Shown: positions 16,177-23,771 of the stretch, in pieces
Layout of the letters: each line of letters begins with the position of its first letter
Numbering within the stretch: the first letter of the stretch is position 1
Program-made: the position numbers and the translations under genes
Source: CAZMXS01 sp964570325
Lineage (GTDB): Bacteria > Verrucomicrobiota > Kiritimatiellia > CAIQIC01 > CAZMXS01
DNA length: 52,846 nucleotides
NCBI GenBank assembly: GCA_964570325.1
Contig: CAZMXS010000029.1
Span: 1-52,846 of the forward strand
Direction: 5' to 3'
Notes under the pieces: model-generated
Databases searched by the model: none
Seen by the model: only the letters and a program-made list of their open reading frames with translations
What the model was told of the DNA's origin: nothing

Positions 16177-18138
16177 TCACTTCCTTCGCAACGGGACCGG
16201 CTGCTCGACCTGCGCTTCGAAGTTGGTGGCCGGATTGACCAAATCCATTTGTTTCTCGAGGCGCTGCCGCATGGCCTGCGCCACCTTTGCGTCGGTCACG
16301 ATATGCGGAGTGACAAAGATCAACAGGTTGGTGCGCACTCGCTTGGTGGAACGGTTCTGGAACAGCCAGCCGATCAAAGGCAGGTCGCCAAGCAGCGGAA
16401 TCTTGGAGAGCGTTTTGACGGAATCCTCCCGAATCAGGCCGCTGATCGCCACCGTGGCGACATCCGGCACCGTGACCGTCGTGGAAACCTCGCGCTTGGC
16501 GATCGTCGGCGTATACTTGCCCGGTTCGCCCTCGTCAACGATCGCCTCAATGCTGGGATTCAACTCGATCTGGACCTGCCGGTCCGGGTTCACGTGCGGA
16601 GTCAGTTTGAGCTTGATGCCGACGTCCATGCGGTCAATGTTTTGGATGTAGTCGCGCGCCGTGCCGGAGCCGCCTTCAACCGTGGATTTAAGGATCGGGA
16701 TATTCTCCACGACGCTGACGCTGGCCTCGGTGTTGTTCTGCGCCCAGAGCGGGATGTTGGATAGGATCTTGACGTCTTTGTTCACCGCCAGGGCGTTGAT
16801 CAGGAACGGCACCAACGGGCGCTCAACGCCGTCCTTATCCTTGTACGTCCCGGTGGCAACGCCTAACGAGAGACCCTGTGGAAAAAGGCCCGTGGTCACC
16901 ATTTTCATCAGCTCGTCAGTTTCGCCAGGCCGGCTGCGGCCGATCACCGTGGTACTGTCCTCCGTCGGGATTTCCACCGCCGACCACTCCACGCCGAGAT
17001 CAAGATTTTTATTCAGGCCAACTTCCGCAATCAGCACTTCGACCAGCACCTGTTGCGGAATCTGGTCGAGCTGCTTGACCAGCTCCTGCACATATTGGAA
17101 ATCCCGTGGCGCGGCATCCACAATCAGGGCGTTGTTCTCAATGCTGGGCTCGATCGCGATGCGCGCGTTCTGGTCCTTGGGCGCGGTTTTGGCCAGCAGG
17201 GCGTTGAGGCTCTTGGCCGCGTCCTCCGCGGACAGGTAATTCAGGAAGATGGCGTTCAGCCGGCCATAACCAGAAGGCGGTTCGACATCCACCAGTCCAA
17301 TAATGCGCCGGATTTCGCCGATCTGAATCTGCGTGCCGACCACAACCAGGCTGTTGGCTTGTGGCGCCGGCACGATGACGACGTCGGCCGGCAGCGCGCC
17401 GCCACCCTCGACGGATTGCTGGATGTGGCGGCTGATCTGGCTGTTGGCGGAGAGCATGCCGCGCACCGCGGCGTTAAGCTGATCCGCGAGATCATCGGCG
17501 GAAGCATACTTGAGCTTCAGAATCTCCACCGCGCGCGACGCGCCGGGCCGGTCCAGTTCCGCGACAATTTGCTCGACCCGGGCAATGCTCTCAGCGGTGT
17601 CGGTGATAATCAAATGGTTGGTCGGCCCGAACGCGGAGAGCGCGCCCGTCTTGCCGCCGCGCACCATCGGCTCCAGCAGCTTGCGCAGTTCGACGGCGCT
17701 GATGTGCTCCAGCCGGATCACCTTGGTGATCAGGCCGCGCGCCGGGCGGGTCTCCTCCGCGCCAATGACCGGGACCACCTCGACCGCCTTCTCGGGCAGC
17801 GGCACCACCGTGGAGACGGCGCCCTTTTCGATCACCGTATAGCCGCTGGATTCGATGATCGAGAGGAACAAGGGAAAAACCTCGTCGGCGGGAATCTGCG
17901 CCGGGGTCACCACGGTCACCTTGCCTTTCACCCCCTCGTCAATCGTGAAGCGCCGTCCGGTCATTTCGCCGACCAGCTTGGCCAGAACCCGGATATCCAC
18001 CTGGTCAAAGTTAAAATTGACGTAGGCGCGGCCGCCGGGGGCGGCGCCCCCCGCCGGGGCGCCCGCCGGCGCGCGGGCCCCGCGCCCCGCGGCCAGCGCC
18101 AGCCACAGCCCGACCCAGGCCTGCCGACGGAAATTCAT
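16177..18138 (-). CDS. gspD: Type II secretion secretin GspD
   Basis: A 653-residue outer-membrane secretin. A signal peptide covers about residues 1-30 with a Pro/Gly/Ala-rich stretch, N0-N3 domains run to about 390 (VNFNFDQVDIRVLAKLVGEMTGRRF, then three KH-like repeats ending LVVVGTQIQI and ALIVDAAPRDFQYVQELVKQLD), and the secretin barrel runs to the end with the hallmark VPDVATVAISGLIRED...KIPLLGDLPLIGWLF. It forms the exit pore for folded exoproteins. The ATG shares one base with the stop of lpxA (TGATG), an unusual direct coupling of lipid A and secretion genes. The genes gspC, gspG and gspK are not nearby. Confidence 0.95.
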   Translation of the reverse strand: MNFRRQAWVGLWLALAAGRGARAPAGAPAGGAAPGGRAYVNFNFDQVDIRVLAKLVGEMTGRRFTIDEGVKGKVTVVTPAQIPADEVFPLFLSIIESSGYTVIEKGAVSTVVPLPEKAVEVVPVIGAEETRPARGLITKVIRLEHISAVELRKLLEPMVRGGKTGALSAFGPTNHLIITDTAESIARVEQIVAELDRPGASRAVEILKLKYASADDLADQLNAAVRGMLSANSQISRHIQQSVEGGGALPADVVIVPAPQANSLVVVGTQIQIGEIRRIIGLVDVEPPSGYGRLNAIFLNYLSAEDAAKSLNALLAKTAPKDQNARIAIEPSIENNALIVDAAPRDFQYVQELVKQLDQIPQQVLVEVLIAEVGLNKNLDLGVEWSAVEIPTEDSTTVIGRSRPGETDELMKMVTTGLFPQGLSLGVATGTYKDKDGVERPLVPFLINALAVNKDVKILSNIPLWAQNNTEASVSVVENIPILKSTVEGGSGTARDYIQNIDRMDVGIKLKLTPHVNPDRQVQIELNPSIEAIVDEGEPGKYTPTIAKREVSTTVTVPDVATVAISGLIREDSVKTLSKIPLLGDLPLIGWLFQNRSTKRVRTNLLIFVTPHIVTDAKVAQAMRQRLEKQMDLVNPATNFEAQVEQPVPLRRK

Positions 18139-18914
18139 CAGCGTACAATCCCCCGTTCCGATGCGCGCACGAAGCCGATCAGATGCCGAATTTCCGCAAC
18201 CATATCCAGCTCGGTCTCCATCCGGGCCAGGGCCTGGCTCGTGGACAGCCCTTCGCGGTACAGGAGCTTAAAGGCCTTTTTAAGTTGCGCCTGGGAATCT
18301 TCGGGCACACTGTGGCGCTTCAACCCCACGCTGTTGAGGCCATGGATGCCGATCGGATTGCCGTCCGCCATCATGAACGGCGGCACGTCCTGCGTCGCCT
18401 TGGAGCAACCGCCCATGATGCTCAACCGGCCGATCCGCACGAACTGGTGGATGCCGCAGAGCCCGCCCACCACCGCATGATCCTCGATGATGACATGGCC
18501 GGCCAGCGTGCCGCAGTTGGCAATGATCACGCCGTTGCCGACTTGGCAATCGTGGGCGATGTGGGCGTAGGCCATGATATGGCAATCGGCGCCGACCACG
18601 GTCACATCGCCGTCGTTCGTGGCGGCGTTGACCGTCACATATTCGCGGATGGTCGTCCGGTCGCCGATCTCGACGCGCGGCCGGCCGCCCTTGTATTTGA
18701 GGTCCTGCGTCTGCATTCCGAGACTGGCAAAGGGAAACACCGTGCAATCCGCGCCGAGGGTGGTCCAGCCGTCCACACAGACGTGGGATTGCAGCCGCGC
18801 GCCGCGTCCAATCCGGACGTGCTCGCCAATCACGCAATAAGGGCCGATCTCCGCGCCGTCACCGATCTGCGCGCCGGGGGCGACAATCGCGGTGGGATGA
18901 ATCCGGGCCGACAT
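18138..18914 (-). CDS. lpxA: UDP-N-acetylglucosamine acyltransferase
   Basis: A 258-residue left-handed beta-helix protein with hexapeptide repeats (IGDGAEIGPYCVIGEHVRIGRG...). The catalytic His context AYAHIAHDCQVGNG and the C-terminal helical tail (LNSVGLKRHS...) match LpxA, which transfers a 3-hydroxyacyl chain to UDP-GlcNAc, the first step of lipid A synthesis. It lies directly after fabZ (6 bp apart), which makes the hydroxyacyl-ACP competing step, as in many Gram-negative genomes. It proves an LPS-type outer membrane. Confidence 0.95.
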   Translation of the reverse strand: MSARIHPTAIVAPGAQIGDGAEIGPYCVIGEHVRIGRGARLQSHVCVDGWTTLGADCTVFPFASLGMQTQDLKYKGGRPRVEIGDRTTIREYVTVNAATNDGDVTVVGADCHIMAYAHIAHDCQVGNGVIIANCGTLAGHVIIEDHAVVGGLCGIHQFVRIGRLSIMGGCSKATQDVPPFMMADGNPIGIHGLNSVGLKRHSVPEDSQAQLKKAFKLLYREGLSTSQALARMETELDMVAEIRHLIGFVRASERGIVR

Positions 18915-18920
18915 GGGGGC

Positions 18921-19355
18921 TCAGTCCTCGCTCGCGCCGAACATCATGTCCGCCTCGCAGGCCAACTGGCCATCCACGAGGATCACGCCGTGCACCTTGG
19001 ACATGTTCAGCCGGGTTCGTAGCAGCGTGATTTCCATCCGCATGACATCGCCGGGGTGGATGGTCTTACGGAACTTGGCATTGTCCACGCTAAGATAATA
19101 GGCGATCCGTCCCTCCTTGCCGTGCATTTTGTTCAGCAGGATGCCGCCGGTCTGCGCCATGGCTTCGAGTTGCAGCACCCCCGGCATGATCGGCCGGCCC
19201 GGGAAGTGACCCTGGAAGAACGGCTCATTCATCGTCACGTTTTTGATCCCGACAATGCGCGTCTTGAAATCGCATTCGACAATCCGGTCCACCAGCAGCA
19301 TGGGATATCGGTGCGGCAGGATTTTCATTATCTCTTCACATTCGAATATAGCCAT
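18921..19355 (-). CDS. fabZ: 3-hydroxyacyl-[ACP] dehydratase
   Basis: A 144-residue hot-dog enzyme with the family motifs PHRYPMLLVDRI (catalytic His) and GHFPGRPIMPGVLQLEAMAQ (catalytic Glu). It dehydrates 3-hydroxyacyl-ACP in fatty acid elongation. The ATG at 19355 is preceded by GAAAGGGAAACGCCG and by the family start (MAIFECEEIMKILPHRYP); the frame extends upstream without such a signal. Next to lpxA, as in the classic gene order. Confidence 0.95.
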   Translation of the reverse strand: MAIFECEEIMKILPHRYPMLLVDRIVECDFKTRIVGIKNVTMNEPFFQGHFPGRPIMPGVLQLEAMAQTGGILLNKMHGKEGRIAYYLSVDNAKFRKTIHPGDVMRMEITLLRTRLNMSKVHGVILVDGQLACEADMMFGASED

Positions 19356-19459
19356 CGGCGTTTCCCTTTCGTTAAAAACCGCGCCGGCCTCGGCAAAGAA
19401 CAGGCCGTAACAGCCGCAACATATAACAAACCCCGTGCGGGGCTGGAAACCGAAATTAC

Positions 19460-21475
19460 TCAAACCTCCACGATCTCAACGGGACATTCGGGGATGGAAG
19501 CCAGGAACTTGCGCCCGTAATACTTGTTAAGGATGCGGCTGTCGAGAATCGCTATGATGCCCTCGTCCGTAGCGGTACGGATTAACCGACCGACGCCCTG
19601 CCGGAACTTCAAAATGGCCTCCGGCAGCGAGTATTCCTTGAACGGTTCACCGCCGCGCGACTTGATCCGGTCCATGCGGGCCTTGACCACGGGCTGATCC
19701 GGCACGGCAAACGGCAGACGGCAGATGATCACGTTGCTCAACGCCTCGCCGCGCACGTCCACGCCCATCCAGAAGCTGTCCAGGCCGAACAGCACCGCCG
19801 ACGCGCCCGCCTTGAACTTCTCCAACATCGCATGCCGCCCCAGTCCGGCGCCCTGCACATACACGGCCAGCCCCTGCCGCTCGAAATCGTCGCGCACCGC
19901 GTCGGCCACCTGGCGCATCAAGCGGGCGCTGGTGAACAGGACAAAGGCGCGTCCGCGGGTCTTGTTCACGAAGAAGCGCACGCCGCGCGCGGCCGCTGCG
20001 GGAAAGGCGGCGGCGTCATTGGGGTCCGGCATGTCGCGGGCGATATAGATGCGCATCTGGCGCGAAAAGTTGAAGGGCGACCCCAGGCACAACGTGGCGC
20101 ATCTTTCAGCCCCGACCCGGCCGCGAAAATAATCCAGGCTGCCGGCGACCGCCAGCGTGGCGCTGGTCATAATCACGCAGGGGATGCGCTCGAACAGGGA
20201 CTTGGCCAGCATCGGCCCGACCTCGATCGGGGCGGAATAGAGGACGGTCTGCTGGCGGCGCTTGCCCTCGCTCTCCACCCAATAAACCTGGTCGGGCCAG
20301 GATTGCTCCAGAAAGGCCTCCAGTTCGTCCTTCATTTCGGCGCCCAACTGGCGGGCGGAGTTGAGTTCGGCGCGAATTTCCTCCTGCTCGCCCAGGCCGT
20401 CCACGATCCGGCGCAGCACCGCGGTGACGCGGCCGATCTGCTGCGGCAGGTTGGTCGGCAGATCCAGCGGCGCGGCCACCACCCGCTGCGTTTCCTCCGT
20501 TGTGAACGCCGCCCAGTCGCGCACCAGCCCAAAGAACCGCTCCGCCTCCTCCCAGGCGCGGGTCACTTCGTTGGCCGCCTCGCCATGCCGGATCAGCTTG
20601 AGCAGGCCCTTGCCCGTGTCGGGGGTGTACAGGCGCCGCAACCAGTACTCGAACATGTAATGCGAAATGCGCATGCCCAGGTGGTCGGTGGCAACGCCTT
20701 CCACCATGTGGGCCTCGTCCAGCACCAGGCTGGTGTAGTTCGGCAGGAAGGCCGCGCCCTGCGCGCGCAGTTTCAGTTCGGAGAAAAGCAGGTAATGATT
20801 GACGACCAGCAGATTGGCGGTCCGCATCTGGGCGCGCGCGCGCGTTAGAAAGCAGGCGCGATAGTGGCGGCAGCGGACCCCGTCGCAATTGCCGCGCTCC
20901 GCGCAAACGGCGCCCCAGACGTCGGCCGGCGGCTGCTCGGCCAGATCCTGGAGGCTACCCTCCGCAGTCTGGTCAGCCCAGGCCCGGATCCGGTTCAATT
21001 CGTCCTGCTCCGCCGTGCGGAACAACTGCCCGCTGTTGCGCAAAGCCAGCGCCAGGCGCCGCCGGCAAAGATAGTTGGAACGGCCCTTCACCAACACCGC
21101 CCGGAAATCCACGCCCAAGTGCGCCTGAAGGAACGGAATGTCCTTGTACATTAACTGTTCCTGCAAGGCGATGGTGTAAGTGGAAACGACAACCTGGGCC
21201 TTGCGGGCGGCCGCGGCCAGGATCAGGGGCACCAGGTAGGCGTAACTTTTGCCGACGCCGGTGCCGGCCTCGACGGCCAGGTGCTGCGGGCCCTCCAGAG
21301 CGGCCGCCACCGCCGCGGCCATCTCCCGTTGCTGCGGGCGCGGCTCAAAAGGAAAGGGGGCGCCGACGCAAGCCTGCTGGAGGCGCCCGCCCGGCCGAAA
21401 AAAAGCATCCACCGCCTCGCGAATACGAAGAGGCTCCTCCACCGGCGCAATCGGTTCCTGACGCGGCGCAATCAT
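19460..21475 (-). CDS. DinG-family ATP-dependent DNA helicase
   Basis: A 671-residue superfamily 2 helicase. Motif I (VEAGTGVGKSYAYL), Fe-S-cluster cysteines CAERGNCDGVRCRHYRAC, DEAH box (LVLDEAHMVEG), and C-terminal motifs FGLDSFWMGVDVRG and FRQGVGRLIRT identify the DinG/XPD group, which unwinds DNA and R-loops in DNA repair. The cluster with 4 cysteines indicates a true DinG-like rather than a cluster-less form. The start at 21475 is the first ATG after the glnK terminator region; no Shine-Dalgarno is seen, so the start is uncertain. Its stop lies about 100 bp upstream of fabZ. Confidence 0.9.
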   Translation of the reverse strand: MIAPRQEPIAPVEEPLRIREAVDAFFRPGGRLQQACVGAPFPFEPRPQQREMAAAVAAALEGPQHLAVEAGTGVGKSYAYLVPLILAAAARKAQVVVSTYTIALQEQLMYKDIPFLQAHLGVDFRAVLVKGRSNYLCRRRLALALRNSGQLFRTAEQDELNRIRAWADQTAEGSLQDLAEQPPADVWGAVCAERGNCDGVRCRHYRACFLTRARAQMRTANLLVVNHYLLFSELKLRAQGAAFLPNYTSLVLDEAHMVEGVATDHLGMRISHYMFEYWLRRLYTPDTGKGLLKLIRHGEAANEVTRAWEEAERFFGLVRDWAAFTTEETQRVVAAPLDLPTNLPQQIGRVTAVLRRIVDGLGEQEEIRAELNSARQLGAEMKDELEAFLEQSWPDQVYWVESEGKRRQQTVLYSAPIEVGPMLAKSLFERIPCVIMTSATLAVAGSLDYFRGRVGAERCATLCLGSPFNFSRQMRIYIARDMPDPNDAAAFPAAAARGVRFFVNKTRGRAFVLFTSARLMRQVADAVRDDFERQGLAVYVQGAGLGRHAMLEKFKAGASAVLFGLDSFWMGVDVRGEALSNVIICRLPFAVPDQPVVKARMDRIKSRGGEPFKEYSLPEAILKFRQGVGRLIRTATDEGIIAILDSRILNKYYGRKFLASIPECPVEIVEV

Positions 21476-21507
21476 CGGACGGTTTGTAGCACGCCCGCCG
21501 CGCCGGC

Positions 21508-21538
21508 ACAAAAAAGAAATCGGCGGGCTTTAGCCGAT
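21508..21538 (-). terminator. Rho-independent terminator of amtB-glnK
   Basis: Minus strand: stem ATCGGC (21538-21533) with GCCGAT (21524-21519), followed by TTCTTTTTT (to 21510). The hairpin includes the glnK stop codon. Clear loop and T tract. Confidence 0.75.
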
Positions 21539-21871
21539 GGCCGCCTGGCCGGTTTCGCCGGTGCGGATGCGGATGCATTCCGGCAGGTCCAGGACGAAGA
21601 TCTTGCCGTCGCCAATATTGCCGGTGCGCGCGCCGCGAATGATGGCCTCCACGGTCGGCTTCACGAAATCCTCGTTCACCGCGATCTGCAGCTCGACCTT
21701 CTTCAGCAGGTTGATCTCCTCCTTGGCGCCGCGATAGCTTTCGCGGTAGCCCATTTGCTGGCCGCAGCCAATGACGTTCAGCGCCGTCATTTTGTGGACG
21801 TTGGCCGCCAACAGGGCTTGCTTCACGTCCGTGAGTTTTTCGGGTTGGATGATAGCCAGGATCAGTTTCAT
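21530..21871 (-). CDS. glnK: Nitrogen regulatory PII protein (GlnK type)
   Basis: A 113-residue PII trimer protein that senses ATP/ADP and 2-oxoglutarate and blocks AmtB. Family signatures: MKLILAIIQPEKL start, T-loop GQQMGYRESYRGAK, and TGNIGDGKIFVLDLP. In E. coli GlnB numbering the uridylylated Tyr51 is Glu here (GAKEEIN), and Arg38/Lys40 are Gln/Met, so control by uridylylation is unlikely while Gln39 and Lys58 of the ligand site remain. AAAGGAG precedes the ATG. It is directly downstream of amtB (21 bp), the standard amtB-glnK order. Confidence 0.94.
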   Translation of the reverse strand: MKLILAIIQPEKLTDVKQALLAANVHKMTALNVIGCGQQMGYRESYRGAKEEINLLKKVELQIAVNEDFVKPTVEAIIRGARTGNIGDGKIFVLDLPECIRIRTGETGQAAIG

Positions 21872-21892
21872 GTTGGCGCTCCTTTCAATATG

Positions 21893-23311
21893 TTACTTGG
21901 TGAGAAAACCTTGGAAATCGGGATATGCTTCCATCCCATGCTCGCCGACATCCAAGCCCTGGATTTCCTCCGCCCGACTGACGCGCAGACCGAGGATCCG
22001 ACGGATAACCAGCCAGACCAGAAACGCGCCAATGAAGGTGAAAGCCCCCACCGTGCCCACGCCCGTCAACTGCGCGAGAAACAGTTTGAATCCGCCGCCA
22101 TAGAACAAACCATTGCCGGTGGTGTTGGGCATCACGGCATCCGCCGCGAACAGGCCGACCGCCAGGGTGCCGAAGATGCCGTTGACCAGATGCACCGAGA
22201 GGGCGCCGACCGGGTCGTCAATCTTGACCTTGTCAAAGAAGAGCACGGCCAGCACCACGAGCACGCCGGCGATCAAACCGATCATTACCGAACCACCCAC
22301 GGTAACGAACGCACAGGGCGCGGTGATGGCCACCAGACCCGCCAGGCAACCGTTGAGAATCATGGACAGGTCGGGTTTGCCGAGGAGCAGCCAGGCTGTA
22401 ACGGTCGCGCTCAAGCTGGCCGCCGCCGCCGCGCTGTTGGTGGTAACGGCGATCCGCGCGATGTCCCCGGCGGCCGCCGCCATCGTGGAGCCGGGATTGA
22501 AACCAAACCAGCCAAACCAGAGCACAAAGACCCCCAGGGCCGCGGTGGTCATGTTGTGGCCATAGATCGGTTTGGCGGAACCGTCGGGACGATACTTGCC
22601 GATGCGCGGCCCCAGCAGCAGGATGCCGGCCAGCGCCGCCCAACCGCCGACTGAATGCACAACCCTCGAACCCGCAAAATCCCACATCCCCAGCTTCTGC
22701 AACCAACCGCCCCCCCAAATCCAATGGCCGGTGATCGGATACATCAGCGCGACAATGATGAACGAGAAGATCATGAACGAATGGAACTTGATCCGTTCCG
22801 CCACGGCGCCGGAAACAATCGTGGCGGCCGTTCCCGCAAATACAAGCTGGAAGAAAAACTTGGCCCAGATTGGAACGCCGGTCCAATTCAGCGCCGAATA
22901 GACGCCCTGATAGGCATCGCCCGTAGCCGGGCTGTTATCCGCCCCACTCACCAGAAACAAGCCCTTCAACCCGGCGATGGGCGTGCCATCCCCAAACATC
23001 AACCCCCCCCCCAATAAATAGAAAGCCAGCGAGGAAATACCGAAAACGATGAAATTTTTAGCCAGAATGTTCACCGTATTCTTCGCGCGGCACAGACCGG
23101 ATTCCACCATGCCGAACCCAAGATTCATAAAGAACACCAGAAAGGCGGTGATCAAAACCCAGATCGTATCGAGCGCGATTTTCGTATTGGCGATGGCGTC
23201 CGCCAAATCCTGGGTGAATACCGGCGCCACACCCTCTTCAGCCCAACCCGCCGGCAATACCCCCACCATCAGGCCCACAATGAATAACCACAGCCACCTA
23301 TTCGGTTTCAT
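21893..23311 (-). CDS. amtB: Ammonium transporter
   Basis: A 472-residue Amt/MEP channel with a cleavable signal sequence (1-24) and 11-12 membrane segments. The twin-histidine motif is present in SRVVHSVGG and GALSVHLVNGI, and ALMYPITGHWIWGGG and GTAATIVSGAVAERI are Amt signatures. It moves ammonium across the inner membrane. AGGAG precedes the ATG. A sigma-54 promoter about 45 bp upstream of the start and the glnK gene after it fit nitrogen-limitation control (NtrC in other bacteria). Confidence 0.95.
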   Translation of the reverse strand: MKPNRWLWLFIVGLMVGVLPAGWAEEGVAPVFTQDLADAIANTKIALDTIWVLITAFLVFFMNLGFGMVESGLCRAKNTVNILAKNFIVFGISSLAFYLLGGGLMFGDGTPIAGLKGLFLVSGADNSPATGDAYQGVYSALNWTGVPIWAKFFFQLVFAGTAATIVSGAVAERIKFHSFMIFSFIIVALMYPITGHWIWGGGWLQKLGMWDFAGSRVVHSVGGWAALAGILLLGPRIGKYRPDGSAKPIYGHNMTTAALGVFVLWFGWFGFNPGSTMAAAAGDIARIAVTTNSAAAAASLSATVTAWLLLGKPDLSMILNGCLAGLVAITAPCAFVTVGGSVMIGLIAGVLVVLAVLFFDKVKIDDPVGALSVHLVNGIFGTLAVGLFAADAVMPNTTGNGLFYGGGFKLFLAQLTGVGTVGAFTFIGAFLVWLVIRRILGLRVSRAEEIQGLDVGEHGMEAYPDFQGFLTK

Positions 23312-23366
23312 TTTTTGCTCCTATCCCAGTCGCAATGTTTGGTTGTTGTGCGACGCCTGCCAATTG

Positions 23367-23382
23367 AGCAAACAACATGCCA
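23367..23382 (-). promoter_or_regulatory. Sigma-54 (RpoN) promoter of amtB-glnK
   Basis: Minus strand reads TGGCATG-TTGT-TTGCT (23382-23367). It has the conserved GG at -24 and GC at -12 with exact spacing to consensus TGGCACG-N4-TTGCW (one mismatch, T for C). It is 45-60 bp upstream of the amtB start. The sequence match is direct; activity is inferred. Confidence 0.8.
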
Positions 23383-23417
23383 TGTTGAGCGCATAAAGAT
23401 TGCAATTTTCTTATCAC

Positions 23418-23438
23418 ATTGATTACAAATTGATTACA
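23418..23438. repeat. Direct repeat ATTGATTACA x2, 11-bp spacing
   Basis: Two exact copies of ATTGATTACA (23418-23427 and 23429-23438) start 11 bp apart, i.e. about one DNA helical turn. The reverse strand carries AATCAA, the conserved half of the IHF consensus. It lies between about 36 and 56 bp beyond the -24 element of the amtB promoter. Confidence 0.6.
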
Positions 23439-23771
23439 TATACATCATAATTGTTTTATTCTTTTTATGTAGCTACGATATTGTATTATCTGGTATTTTA
23501 TGATACTGTTTTGTTATTATTATGCAAATAAAGTGTCTGTTTGGGTTCGGTGGCAACTCAAGGTTTCACTGTCTGGACCGCCTTCGCTGGAACTGCGGTG
23601 TAGAAATTCTAATAAGAGCTGGCGTCGGCGAATGGAATCAAGCCGCGCATGCGCATTCGCACAATCCAGTCACTCACGCCGGCGACGATAGCGAAAGGCG
23701 CGCGCGGCGCAAAGTGCGGATACAGACGTGCGATCAGGATGATCGGGTCAGCGCCCCCTCCTTGATTCGCG

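Larger units (their letters stand above)
23312..23771. other. AT-rich 460-bp region without a gene, upstream of amtB
   Basis: No gene is supported here. It holds the sigma-54 promoter, a 140-bp block of very low GC (about 23397-23525), and a tandem repeat of ATTGATTACA. The part 23530-23760 has mixed GC with one possible short plus-strand frame (23522-23836) that runs into the end of the GH16 gene and shows no family motif. Confidence 0.5.

Noticed and set aside
23397..23525. Low-GC block as a possible horizontally acquired island or origin
   Set aside because: Only 130 bp, contains promoter elements and no gene or DnaA-box cluster that I can see; an AT-rich promoter is enough.
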